A DNA stretch of 64,000 nt from Cryoendolithus antarcticus (taxonomy: Eukaryota > Ascomycota > Dothideomycetes > Cladosporiales > Cladosporiaceae). The notes beneath the pieces are model-generated. The model did no database searches. It was not told where the DNA came from and was given only the letters and a program-made list of their open reading frames with translations. How positions within the stretch are numbered: position 1 is the first letter of the stretch; every line of letters begins with the position of its first letter. Positions 19,866 through 30,875 of this stretch are shown in pieces. Location of the stretch: NCBI GenBank assembly GCA_002077065.1, contig NAJO01000058.1, forward strand, positions 62,001-126,000. Reading direction: 5' to 3'. Made by a program: the position numbers and the translations under genes.

Positions 19866-21996
19866 CTAGTGCCCGCTTCCTGGTTTCTGCGCAATCTTGC
19901 CTGCTCTCGTCACCCAGTCACGCGCAACACTCTGGATCGACAGGCCCATCTCGCGCTCGATCAGAGTCTGCACGACCGCTTCCCGGTCTTCTGCGGTGTC
20001 GGGATCGTCACTGCTGCTCCCGGAGTGCTGCCTTCGGCGACGACCGATCACGCTGTGATTTCTTGTGCTCGGTATACGAAGCACTTCTGTCTCGACCTCG
20101 TAGCCCATGGACTCAGAGATGGACGCCAGGTACGAGCACAGTGTAGAGTAAGCCGAAGCCATCTTCTTCTGCACCAGGCTGCGCTTCAGTGACCCAGTCT
20201 CGGCTGCTTGCTTGACTGCAAGGTCTGCCGAGCTTGTTCTCTGCCTGGCTGCGTGCTGGTCCAGTGTCAATCGTGCATCATCGTCGTCTGCCAACGGCTT
20301 TACACGTGTAGACGGATCTTGCTGTGGTAAGCGGGACATGTGGGTGTTGCCAGTCATGACTTCGCGCGCGGCATCTGTCGGCTTCCTGACGGACTCGGGA
20401 GCTCGGAAGCGTGCACCCGCGAGATCATGCGAGCAGCAAGGGATGGCAAGAAAGGCGCCATGGTTCAAATATGCGAGAAGTGGTGTCCAGGCAGTCAGCT
20501 CGTCTGCATGATTCGATACTATAAAGGTACCATGATCGAAAAGACCATTGTGCCATGAGGCGTCTCCTTCATGTGCAAGGTCCACAGTCGAGCGGAAGAT
20601 CTCTGGTACGAGGAGCTTCTGTTTCAGATGCTTTCTGATAGCAGTCGGAAAGGTAGGCCAGCTTTTGCGTTCACGAGCGTCAAAGCCGAAGCCAGGGTAA
20701 CCTTCGCTCAGCAAGATGTAGACCAGAATACCGTTACCACAGCCGATGTCGACGAAGCCAGGGAATCGGAGCTTGCTCCCCGAGGCCTGCACTTCGCCGC
20801 CATGGGCCAAATCTGCAGTGGCGTCGTTGTTGCAATACTCCTTCACGTCTTCGCATGCATCTAGAGCTCCACTAGCAGTATCGGTATCTCCATGTAGCAC
20901 TGCGTTGACCGTGACTGGTCTATGGTACATATCATCCCAAAGCTCGATGAGAAAGGCCGCAATGCCGATGTCTTCGAAAACGTGCTTCACCGGATCAGTG
21001 ACTTCAACCCAGCTTGTGGTCAACTGCTTGCCATACTTAGCTTTCAGTCGTGCGTAAGTGTCCTGATATCGTTTCTGCGGAATGATTTGGTCATGATGCA
21101 CCCGCTTTTCGTAGCCTGTCAGCTGGCCTTCACCGTGCTTGTGTACAGTCTGGAGGAGTTTCAATGCTGTGCGGTCGAGCCGAGTGTCGTTTGGACTCTG
21201 CTTCGAGTCGAAGTACTGATACGATAGGGAGATCTTGCTAGCAACCAACCCAGGGCCAAGAGGACTCGGGTTTCTCGGGCAGCTGTGATGGAAGGCGAGC
21301 TGCCTGACTGCTGGGTGGTAATGAGGCATGTCTCCGGCACGCATGACGTGCGGTATGTAGATGACCAAGGACTCAGTATTGTCGTCTGTGTCTCGCGATA
21401 AGAAGATACAGGTCTGCTCGAGTACTCGATCCCTCTGCTGGTTTCGTGGTATCAGTCTGCGGATGATGCTTCGATCACAATGCCAACCAGATGCCCCGTG
21501 TGCTGTACCATTGATTCTCTCAATGTGATCATCGCTTGTGCTGTGGTCATCACGGTCGTCGTTATGGCCCTGCCCTGCGCTGTCATGAATGATATCGGCG
21601 CGTACAGTGTTTGAAGATGTGAGGTTAGGATGACGAACGAGATCGAGCATTACCAACTCGAACACCTCAGGCGGGAAGCGACATAGAGCCGCAAGTACGG
21701 TGGTCCATATGTCAGATCCATGGTCAATGTCTGGAGGAGTCTGCTTCCCCTCAAGCGGAGTGAAGACGTGAGGCTCTGCGAGATAACCTCTCACGGGTCC
21801 AGGCCACGCACACGCTTTCATCGCAGCCTCTACACCGTCCATCACTCGCACATATGGCAATGCCGCGGTAAGAGAAGCAAGGTCAGACACCTACTGAATC
21901 AAAGGGCGAGGTCTTGGAGAATAAGATCGGTGTGAGGTCAAGATCAGCTGGGCTTGGCAGCATGGACAATCCTGCAAGGGGTGACAGCTCGCGCAT
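19866..21996 (-). CDS. TRM44: tRNA (uracil-2'-O)-methyltransferase Trm44
   Basis: The main exon (21829-19866) encodes a Trm44-family enzyme, which methylates the 2'-OH of U44 in tRNA-Ser in the cytosol. Visible are NLTSSNTVRADI-type N-terminal blocks, the SAM-binding motif FVDIGCGNGILVYILL, GFGFDARERKSW, the SNHADELT block and AIPCCSHDL. The open frame has no ATG at its 5' end and is preceded by an in-frame TAG. I therefore propose a first exon 21996-21891 (start MRELSPLAGL) joined by a 61-base intron (21890-21830) in phase; this gives 689 residues. An internal start at MDGVEAAM is the alternative. A variable insert rich in Asp and His lies in the N-terminal third. Confidence 0.88.
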
Positions 21997-22231
21997 ATGT
22001 GCGTCCGCTGCTCGTCTATTTTCTATATCTATCATGGACTGGCAAAGCGTCTCTGGCGTTGTTCTCTCCCAAGCTTGCCTCCGATGCCTTTCCCGGCCTT
22101 GCCTCGATATTTGTCTGGAAGCTGCAAGAACCTATGCCTGCTCTACAGCTCGTGTGCAGCGCACGAACGCAGGCTGAAGAGCTCCTACCTAAGACTCTCT
22201 AGCACCCAGGGCCAACCTGTACGACAAGCCT
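21997..22231. other. Intergenic, no gene
   Basis: Short spacer between TRM44 and GNA1; nothing recognised. Confidence 0.4.
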
Positions 22232-22840
22232 CTACTTCTTACTATTCCCCTCATAGTAGTGTGCCATCTCAAGCCCGGCCCTCTTGAATCCACACTTCAC
22301 GTAGAACCCCTCGTTCGCTTCCGAGCAGTCCAATATTGTCTTATAGCAGCCCACATGCTCTGCCACATAGTCCAATGCCTGTATGATTCTCAAGCCAAGC
22401 TTCTTCCCTTGTTGATCCTTCGTGACTGCAATGTCCTCGATGTGACCGACGAGACCGAGAGAGTGTATACTGTTGAGCGCCTGGTCAGTATGTACGCTCC
22501 TCATGCACGGTCTCCTCACACAGGGAAGTAGATTCGACACTCACAACTTCTTCTCCACAACCAATGCCCCAGTCCCTACTATCTTCTCCTCGCCATCCAG
22601 TATGACCAGCACGTGATATCCGCTCCCCGCCTTCATCTCATCGAACCGCTTCTCGAACTCCTCCTTCTGCACATCGCCAACTGTCGTGAGGACTCGGAGA
22701 ACATTAAGAAAGCCTGCTTCGAAATCGCTGCGCTCTAGCGGCCGGACGGAGTAACCTGTGGGTAGTGCTTCCGAGACCGCGGGAGATATGAGAGAAGTCG
22801 AGAAGAGCGAGTTCGAGTCTTGATCTAAAGCTGTAGCCAT
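22232..22840 (-). CDS. GNA1: Glucosamine-6-phosphate N-acetyltransferase
   Basis: Exons 22840-22545 and 22469-22232 give 177 residues. It transfers acetyl from acetyl-CoA to glucosamine-6-phosphate in the UDP-GlcNAc pathway feeding chitin and glycosylation. After splicing the core reads VVEKKF-IHSLGLVGHIEDIAV, followed by the acetyl-CoA loop DQQGKKLGLRII and the C-terminal YKTILDCSEANEGFYVKCGF, all typical of Gna1. Two acceptors lie near each other; only the one giving exon 2 from 22469 keeps the frame and the conserved sequence. The start is the ATG of MATALDQDS; an upstream in-frame ATG at 22960 would add about 40 residues absent from the family. Confidence 0.93.
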
Positions 22841-23331
22841 ATTCAAGATTGAACACGGGGACTCTCGTGTGATTGATGGAGGGAGATGAATCGACGACCT
22901 GTGTTCCAATGCCTGCAAGCGAGAGTGTGTGTATGAGTAACGAGACACGGAAGGACTCATCTCTTCAAATTGGCCACGCTACTTGCGTTGGTCCCACAAT
23001 GGGTTGACAGATGGTGCTGCCGCATACTGGTGTGTACGTCGAAGCATGTGTACCTGCATCTCGAAGTCTGCGATCGACCCGTCCGTGCGGTGCGCATTGT
23101 ATGCTTGCACATACAAAGTACTCAAAAGACGACACAGCATGACGGATGATTGGTAGAGGCTCTGCGAGGTTCCTCGGCAGCAACGAGGATCTCGTTGGAA
23201 TGCTTTTGCTATCATAGTATCTCACAGTAGGGTATATCCGGCCACACGCCAGTGCCTGTACAGAAGCCGAAATGTGTCACACCTAGCCCTGCTCCCTTTC
23301 CAAACCACATTGCTCCCTGGAGTCTTGGTAC
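22841..23331. other. Intergenic, GNA1 promoter
   Basis: No gene is recognised; short frames on the minus strand lack any domain. Confidence 0.5.
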
Positions 23332-24787
23332 CTAGAACAGGTTCCCATGCGGCACAGCGCAAAAGATGCCCACAATCACCGCACTAATCACAAAGGATCC
23401 CAGGATCGACTGCAAGAAGATCGTATCCTGAATCTGCCGTAGCGCAGGCTCCTCGATCCAAATCTCTCGATCAAAGATCTTGCGAATGACATTCCGCTTC
23501 TTGTACTTCGGGATCCAAGGCTCGTCTTCGAAGGAATTGGTCGAAGAGCTAATGAGCGAGTCGTGAGACATAGCCTTCTCGCTGATCATCTCATCCGCGT
23601 CATCTGAGAACAGCTCCCAGGGCCGCAGATGGCGATGATGCATGCCATGGAGCACGACGCACATGCCCTTCATGGCTGCGAAGAGAGTGGCGAATCCCAC
23701 CATCCAGCCGATGATCGGTAGGACACGCCATGCGCGGCCGGCGTGGGAAAGAGTGATGAGAAGGTCCGCGACGAAGCCGGCTGCGATGCCGAAGATGCCC
23801 AGGCCGCGGGCAAAGATCACGCGGGGGCGGTTGCCGTTACAGATCGTCCAGCGAATGAAGTTGGGGTGTGCTTGCTTCCGCAGACTGAACTCGACTGTGT
23901 TGGCGATGCCTCGGAAGGCGGAGGGGTGAGTGGTGTTTTGAAGGGCGTGCAGCAAAGCCTGCTTCTCGCGAGAAGAGAGGTTGAGTTGTCGGTGTGCGCC
24001 ATCGGCGATGTAGACTGTGATGATGCGGCTGATCTCGTCGCGGTACGGTTGCATGGTGACTAGCAAAGTCGTCAGTCACTAGGCTCAAATATGCTTGGAA
24101 CGATTCCGTAATAGTTACATGGCTGCCACTTCATGCCCGCATCGCCGAACGCTTGACTTGCAACGCTCTTGGCTCCTTGACTGCTTGCAAAGGTGTGATC
24201 ACCCGCAGACGAGGCGTACTCGGACGGAGCGTTCGGCTTGTCGACTGACGTCGACGATCGTGCGGGCGTGTGGAATGGATCGGCTTGACCATCGATCTTG
24301 CCGCCCTGACCATCGGCGAAGTCGGTACCATTGAGCATTTCCGAGACCTGCGGATTGGCCTGCTTGCCACGTCCACCACGAGCTGCCTCAGCCTCGGCTT
24401 GGGCTTGGGTCCATTCTGGCGATAGTGCTTGCTCGCTTGCCGGGAGGTTCTCGAAGCGTGCCACATAATCTCGATACCAGAGGAAGAATTGTAAGTTCTC
24501 TGCGCTGTATTCGATGTACTTGAGGTAGTTCATGAAGTCTCGGACAGTGCATGGCTGGTCGCAGATGTTAGTGAAAGTGTACATTGCGAATTGATACAAG
24601 TGCGACGTACTGGGCAGACGCCGCCACTGATGATCTTGTCGAATGAAAGTGCTTCCGGAATACCAGCGCTGAGCCCAGAACTGCCCGACTCGAGAGAGCT
24701 GCGGCGCTGCTTCTCGTCGCCATCGATGGAGCTGCTCGACGATGATGCGACATGCGACGGTCGACGGTAGGTCAACGAGTACACCAT
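23332..24787 (-). CDS. RGS-domain membrane protein (Rax1/RgsB-like)
   Basis: Exons 24787-24611, 24554-24119 and 24059-23332 join in phase to give 446 residues. The N terminus is Ser-rich; the start of the RGS fold follows (CTVRDFMNYLKYIEYSAEN, FFLWYRDYVARFE, about 61-95). A disordered stretch separates it from the second RGS part (PFTMQPYRDEISRII). The C-terminal half has three likely membrane helices (FGIAAGFVADLLITL, VLPIIGWMVGFATLFAAM, SILGSFVISAVIVGIF). This layout matches fungal Rax1-type proteins, which couple to G-alpha or bud-site factors at the membrane. The second intron donor lies inside an open frame that would otherwise stop at FEPSD, so retention would give a protein without the membrane part. 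Confidence 0.87.
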
Positions 24788-26508
24788 CTTGACGAGCGTT
24801 GGAGGTTGGTCGATAAACTAGCAAAAGTTGTCGGCTTGTCGTAGTTATTGTACTTTTGAAACACCACACGCACTGTACGTAAGCACCCCTGGCAAGGACT
24901 TGCACTCCGCGAGCGAAGAAAGCCGTGCGACTCGTCAACTGGTGAGGTTGCACGCAGCCTCTTGAAGAAGTACCTAGAGAGTCGTGCCGAGATCTGGAGC
25001 TTTGATCTCCACCAGAAAAGTCTAATCCTCGGCACGAAGTCAATGCCACGCGAACGCTAGCGTGGGCGGTCTCGATCGGAATAGACCCCCTAGTGCCTCA
25101 ATGACATGCGCGAGTAGATTGATGGTAAACGGAGATAGAAGGGTCTTCGTGCGACAGCGCTTTATAAAGCCCAACAGCGTCACTAGCGATGCGTGCGAGG
25201 CTCTTGAGTGCAGAGCTGCAGCCGGCCATGAGCGCAAGCCACCATCCCGAATGGTGGCAGCTCTGCTGCAGCATGATGGAACCGGCGGTCTTGGAGATGC
25301 GTGGCACCGCACATGGCGTTCGCTCTCCGCACTCGCGCGAGTCGGCTGGCGTTACCTGTCACTTTGGTTCATGGTCGTGTAATAAAGTTATGGCCGTCTT
25401 GAGCTGTGATTCGCTGATGATTCGCGTCTTCCGAAACGGGGGCGTTGAGTCCACGATGGGAGTCTGCGGAGGTCGACCGTTTATGTCTTGAGGTGCAGCC
25501 AGCTTCCTATTTCCGAGCGTCCTGACTCCGTGAGCGATATGAGTCCCATAATCAGCTGTTATATAGACGTGCTCACGTACCTTTAGTATCTCGACCGTTG
25601 CTGATGAAGTCGGAAGAACCTCGATCCTCAGGATTGCAAGGATTCAGTGGCCCGAACGCCGCGAACCACATCCATGGTCCTGCGTCTCTCGTTCTTGCCT
25701 CTTTTGGCGAATCGTACCGAACGATCGGGATTTCACGCGCGATCTTGCATTCGCGGACGGCAGCCAAATCTGGGTATATTGTAGCCGACCACGCAGATCC
25801 GTGATGTATGAGGTGTCACATCGAAACGCATTGGTCGGTAAGTCGTGCACGAAGCTGCGCAGTAGAACGATCACCGCAGTTCACAGCAGACTATAAATTG
25901 CATCAATGTGCCAATATGTGGCAGATATCATCACTGGCACCTTGGAGCGCCACTCCGCATGGGCGACCGAGACGAACCTGGTCAACGTGCACCAAGCCTG
26001 GTCGTGGCGGCCCAGGAGTCTGCATGGGTGTTTGCGTCCCGAACATACCCCTTGAGTTTTGATATCAGGGGTGGACGAGACAGCTACAGCTTACAGTAGT
26101 ACACCGATCATATCAACTACTGCATGTACCAAACACCCAGGGAGTGCAGGCATGCATATTAACCTGCATCGATGAGCGTGGAAGAGATTCAACGCATTGG
26201 TCTGGCTATGAGGCGAGCATCCCCGTGCAACGTGGAGAGATAGTGCCTTGGTGCTAGTCTGTGTGCTTGGAGGTCGTGGACCGTGGAATCGCGCCTCAAC
26301 ACAGTGTGCTCGCAAAGCGGAGCCGCCTCCGTTCCTCAAAATTCGTGCGCAAGTTGGCAACAGTTGGGCTGGACATCGTCCACTGCCACAAAGCTATGTA
26401 CTCCAGAGAGCAAGATGGTCGCCTAAGCTGCTATCGATTGCTTCGGTAACATGGACTTTGAACATGAAGCGTCATCGAAAACACTGTTTGAGCCCCACCC
26501 AATCACCA
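24788..26508. other. 1.7 kb without a recognisable gene
   Basis: Short frames on both strands (25040-25500, 25570-26360) show no domain or splice pattern that I can support. It contains the promoter of the RGS gene and the 3' flank of the formamidase gene. Confidence 0.5.
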
Positions 26509-27564
26509 TCAATCAACCACATACATCGCCGTCGGCCTCTCAATCCCACACCCCGCCCCATCAGTCACCTTCACCTCTTCCTCTCCGGCTTGCTTATACT
26601 TCCCCGCTACAAGATCGGTCATGTACGTGTATGGACAGTCCTGCGCCCCTCCGACGACAGCAGGGTAGCCTCGATGTCCGAATTGGTAGAGATTGTTCTC
26701 GACACCCCAGTTTCGTCGTCGATCAGCTGCGTCACCTTTGCGGATCTCACATGCGAAGATCTCGTCGGGTGTGTTGCTAGATGATTGATGGACGATGTCG
26801 CCTTCGGGGTTGACGAACATGGCTTCGCCCACTGCGATTGCTGTAAGTACTTATTGTCGAGTTCTGTGTCCTCGGTGCGACCTACTCGAGTTGAAAGTGC
26901 CATCGCTTCCGGCCAACGCCACACTCACAGTCCACATCAGGTTACAAAACGCATTCGTCCGATTCGTGATCTCCCAGCTAGTCTTGATCGGACTGGTGTA
27001 ACCGGCAGTCCTCAACATGACTTCAGCCCCTTTGTAAGCGCACTCATGCGCCATCTCGGGAAATTGGCCATCATGGCAGATGATGTGAGCCATCTTGATG
27101 CCACCCGGCCCGTCGAAGACGGGTATGCCACGATTGCCAGGGTACCAAGGCTCGACGGGAACCCAAGGATGCATCTTGCGGTAGTAGTTCACCACCTCTC
27201 CTTCGGCATTGATGACGAGACCAGTGTTCCAAGGTAAGCCAAGGGAATTCTTCTCCATTATGGAGAAGCACCCCCACATGCTGTGATTCTTACAGCTGGC
27301 TTTGAACGCCGCGACTTCGGGTCCTTCGAGCGTGCACATGATCGAGTCTTCGACACTCATGCTGAGACCATGGAGACAGTACTCTGGAAAGACAATCATG
27401 TCCATGTTCGGGTAGGCCGTGCGAGCTTTCTTGACGAGGTTGAGGACATGATCGAGGGCGTTCTGAAGCTGCTCTAGAGTGCGGACGTCGAAGAGCTGGG
27501 ATTGGCAGACGCCTATCACTATCGAGTCGCTGAATGACTTGTTCAGTCCACCGAGGCCGGACAT
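26509..27564 (-). CDS. Formamidase / aliphatic amidase (nitrilase superfamily)
   Basis: Exons 27564-26886 and 26831-26509 give 333 residues, the usual length of formamidases. The catalytic triad is visible: Glu61 in FPEYC, Lys in [13 protein letters not shown] and Cys in [10 protein letters not shown]. The flanking [12 protein letters not shown] block is also typical. The enzyme hydrolyses formamide or short aliphatic amides to ammonia and acid in the cytosol, a nitrogen-scavenging role. The acceptor chosen gives [13 protein letters not shown], matching the family; an acceptor 9 bases earlier also keeps the frame and adds three residues. No neighbour suggests a pathway. Confidence 0.92.
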
Positions 27565-28241
27565 AGTGGCTCTCGTACTGAGTTGAGGCTAGCAGTTCAA
27601 ACTAAGGAACGGACTGCGTGAGCCTAGGAAATAGAGAGTGATACAAGAGATGCGTGCAAATGGAGGACGTAGCAACGACAACAGAATCATATACTGTACC
27701 TGCGTTTCCTTCCTATCTGAGCGGCGAGAGACCCCGCCTTGATACGGATCAATGCTCTGCTCGGCTCGCATCACTCTGCCGAGCGACAGGCGTACACAGC
27801 GATGAGTGCAGAGCGAGATAGGCAAACGTCTGGTCTGTATTGCTCGCCACGCCCCCGTCAATGAAATGGACGTTCTGGTGGTGTGCATAAAGGGTAGAAG
27901 GATTCTGTAGAGCGAAGGGCAGTGAAGTCAAGACAGCGCCAAGCATCTGCGACGGTACCAGGTGGAAACTTGCTCACTCGAACTCACTCCAACGCACTCA
28001 CCAAGCAGCGATGTGCAGGCCGAGAAGATGACCAGAGTAAATGTGCTCAGAGGTAGGTGCATCTCTTTACTCTCATCTTTGACTATCATCGCTTTTCCCA
28101 CTGGCTGTACGGCATCTCGCGGACCTATAACTGCACAGATACCCCTCTCGAGTAGGCACAAGACGATATATCGCACAGGGTGGAAGTAGCAGAGAATACC
28201 TCAGGACTACGAGCGCATCACGAGAGAGCACATATCAAGAC
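27565..28241. other. Divergent promoter region
   Basis: Lies between the starts of the formamidase (minus) and the copper transporter (plus). No gene is recognised; it probably holds both promoters. Confidence 0.5.
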
Positions 28242-28887
28242 ATGGATCACTCAAGCATGGATATGGGCTCGTCCTCGACCAGTAGCGGCGGCAGCGGAAT
28301 GTCAATGATGTCCATGGTCTTCACGAACGACCACAGCGCGGCCCTCTACAGCTCAGCATGGACCCCAAAGACTTCCGGTGGCTACGCAGGCACATGCGTC
28401 TTCCTGGTCCTCCTCGCAGTCATAAGTCGACTCCTGATCGCATACCGACACGTGCTGGAATCGAAATGGCACAACAAGGCCGTGAAGCGGCGATACATCA
28501 AGGTCGCTGCTACGACAGAGATGGACAGGGAGAGGCAGCCGAGTCTGTCTGCGAGCGAGAAGAGCGAGGCGGCTGTGTTGACTGTGAGAGGGATGGATGA
28601 GACGGTCAGGGTCGTGCGATCACCGGCGGAATCGGGGATTACTATTCAGCCGTGGAGGTTTTCGGTGGATTTGCCAAGGGCGTGTGTGTTTACGGTGCAA
28701 GCTGGTGTTGGCTACTTGCTGTGAGTGTGGCATTTGACCTCGGTGTGTAGATGCATACTGACCTGAACACAGCATGTTAGCAGTCATGACGCTGAATGTC
28801 GGGTACTTCCTCTCGGTGCTGGCTGGCTTGTTCGTTGGCGAGCTTGCGGTCGGCCGCTATGCTCAGGCTGATGACGGCCATCATTGA
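28242..28887 (+). CDS. Ctr-family copper transporter
   Basis: Exons 28242-28720 and 28773-28887 give 197 residues. The N terminus is Met/Ser/Gly-rich (MDHSSMDMG, MSMMSMVF), the outer copper-binding part of Ctr proteins. The first membrane helix is GTCVFLVLLAVISRLLIAY. After a cytosolic loop of about 80 residues come helix 2, with the essential MxxxM as MLAVM across the splice junction, and helix 3 with a GxxxG-type face (LSVLAGLFVGELAVG). It imports Cu(I) as a trimer at the plasma or vacuolar membrane. It ends DDGHH, without the usual Cys-rich tail. Confidence 0.92.
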
Positions 28888-29213
28888 GACTGCTACGCAT
28901 TGTGAGCTCATCATTATAGAGATACACATACGTCTATTCTGCCACATTGGCATACGAATTGGAACATGATCAAGTCTGAGTAAAAGCCCAGGCACGTGCA
29001 TTTTACATTCCTCGCAAGTCTTGATCACAACACCACACCGCGAACGTCGACATTCCCCGAACGCTTGCCAAATTACCACCTCAGTGTTGTTGTCACAATC
29101 ACCTGCGACCTATAGAAGGCCGCCCTCGCTCGCTCTTCCTGCCAAGTTCTAAGAAAGGTAGGTATCCTCGTCTCTTCTTTACAGTCTCTACAGCCGCCCA
29201 TTCGCTACTCAAC
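28888..29213. other. Intergenic, no gene
   Basis: Spacer with the promoter of the ferritin-like gene; nothing else recognised. Confidence 0.5.
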
Positions 29214-30226
29214 ATGAAGTCACTCGTTTCCACCGCTCTCGCGGCCCTCGTCTTTGGCGCCAATGCCTGTCCTGTTCCAGCTCGCCTGGCGAAGCGCCAA
29301 CAGCTATCGGAGATGAATGACTGTCAGTATAAATCCATCTGCCTCTACCGAAGCTTCACTGACAATCAGCCAAAGTCGACATCCTTAATTACGCACTCAC
29401 ACTCGAGCACCTCGAGGACACCTTCTACCGCCAAGGTCTCGCAAAGTTCACCCTCAACGACTTCACACGCGCCGGCTTCGATGCAGCCTTCTACAATAAC
29501 GTCAAGAGCATCGCCGAGCACGAAGCTTCGCACGTCGCCTTCCTCACAGGTGCCATCAAAGCTGCTGGAGGCAACCCGGTGCTAGAGTGCACCTACGCCT
29601 TCGGCATCACCACCGTCGCCGGCTTCGTAGCCACCGCCTCCGTCCTAGAAGGCGTAGGCCAATCCGCCTATCTCGGCGCCGCGCGGCAGATCGCGAATAA
29701 AGATTACCTCACAGCCGCCGGGTCGATCCTCACAGTCGAAGCGCGCCACTCCTCCTACCTCCGCGCCTCGCTCAGCCAGACGCCTTTCGCGCAGAGTCTT
29801 GATGACCCCTTGACGCCGGATATGGTACACACCATGGCGTCCGGCTTCATCACTTCCTGTCCACCTAATAATCCGACCTTCCCGATCAAAGCCTTCCCCA
29901 ACCTCGCCGTCGCTACGACTGGCTCAATCACTTCAGGCCAGCTGATTAGCATAAAGACGACAAACACTGTGCTCGTTGCGCATGATAGCGGCGCGCATCT
30001 TCATGCTGCTTTCATTACGGCTGGTGGGCCCGTGTATGCGCAGATGACGGAGGCGGGCGATGGGATCAACTTCCAAGTCACTGTTCCGGCTGGGGTGTTG
30101 GGACAGAGTTACTTGCTTTTCAATGATTGTAATACTACGCTGAGTGATTCGACGGTTGTGGCTGGGCCGGTGTTGATGGAGATCAGTGGGCCGAGTCCGG
30201 GGGGGTTGGCTGTGTCGAGGGAGTAG
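29214..30226 (+). CDS. Secreted ferritin-like Rds1-type protein
   Basis: Exons 29214-29322 and 29370-30226 give 321 residues. A signal peptide (MKSLVSTALAALVFGANA) is followed by a probable Kex2 site (LAKR). The body has the ferritin-like helical repeat of fungal Rds1/stress proteins: LNYALTLEHLEDTFYRQGL, AEHEASHVAFL and VEARHSSYLRA, with Glu and His residues spaced as possible metal ligands. The C-terminal third is beta-rich. Relatives are stress- or nutrient-induced secreted proteins of unclear activity. The intron is 47 bases and falls right after the propeptide. Confidence 0.88.
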
Positions 30227-30875
30227 AGTAGAAGGGGCAAGTGTTCTATGTTAGGCGAGCTCAATGTACCTGCTTCCTGCGCGAGACTACTACCTTGCAT
30301 GCGGATCAAAGACTGAGCTGGCTGTGGTCTTGATCATCACTTTTGCAGGATGCTTGTACGCACCAATTATGGAGTAATGTCACAGAATGAAGAGTACGCG
30401 CTGTGGAGTACCTTGCCATTTAAATTTCAACCTTCCAGACTTCACCTTCAGACTGCTTGTGGTGCAATTCAATCGATGGACATACCGACGGAGAATGTAG
30501 CACTCTTCGTGTTGCAATGAGCTTCAGGATGCACGCCCATGTTGAAACGAGTCAATCCCGCCTGACACTTAGCGACAAGACATGCATAACCACAACGGCA
30601 AAGAATGGACATGCAATCGACATTTACTGTATAAGCGCAGCGCGAGTGACCGCGTCGTCGCATCGAATACATTGTGATGGCCTTCGACAAGTGCGCGGAT
30701 ATGCGAGTTGTAAGGCATGAGGTCGGTGGCTGCTCATGGGCCGCATCAGGCTGTGCAATGGGGCTGAGCTTTCGTTGATTGTCAGGTTGTAAAAGCCTTG
30801 CACAGGCAATGACCTTTGTCTTTGCTTTCACGCATCGGAGCGCACTATATTCACTCTGCGTGCTGGGTCATCCTG
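30227..30875. other. Intergenic, no gene
   Basis: No gene is recognised; it contains the promoter of the antiporter-like gene. Confidence 0.5.
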
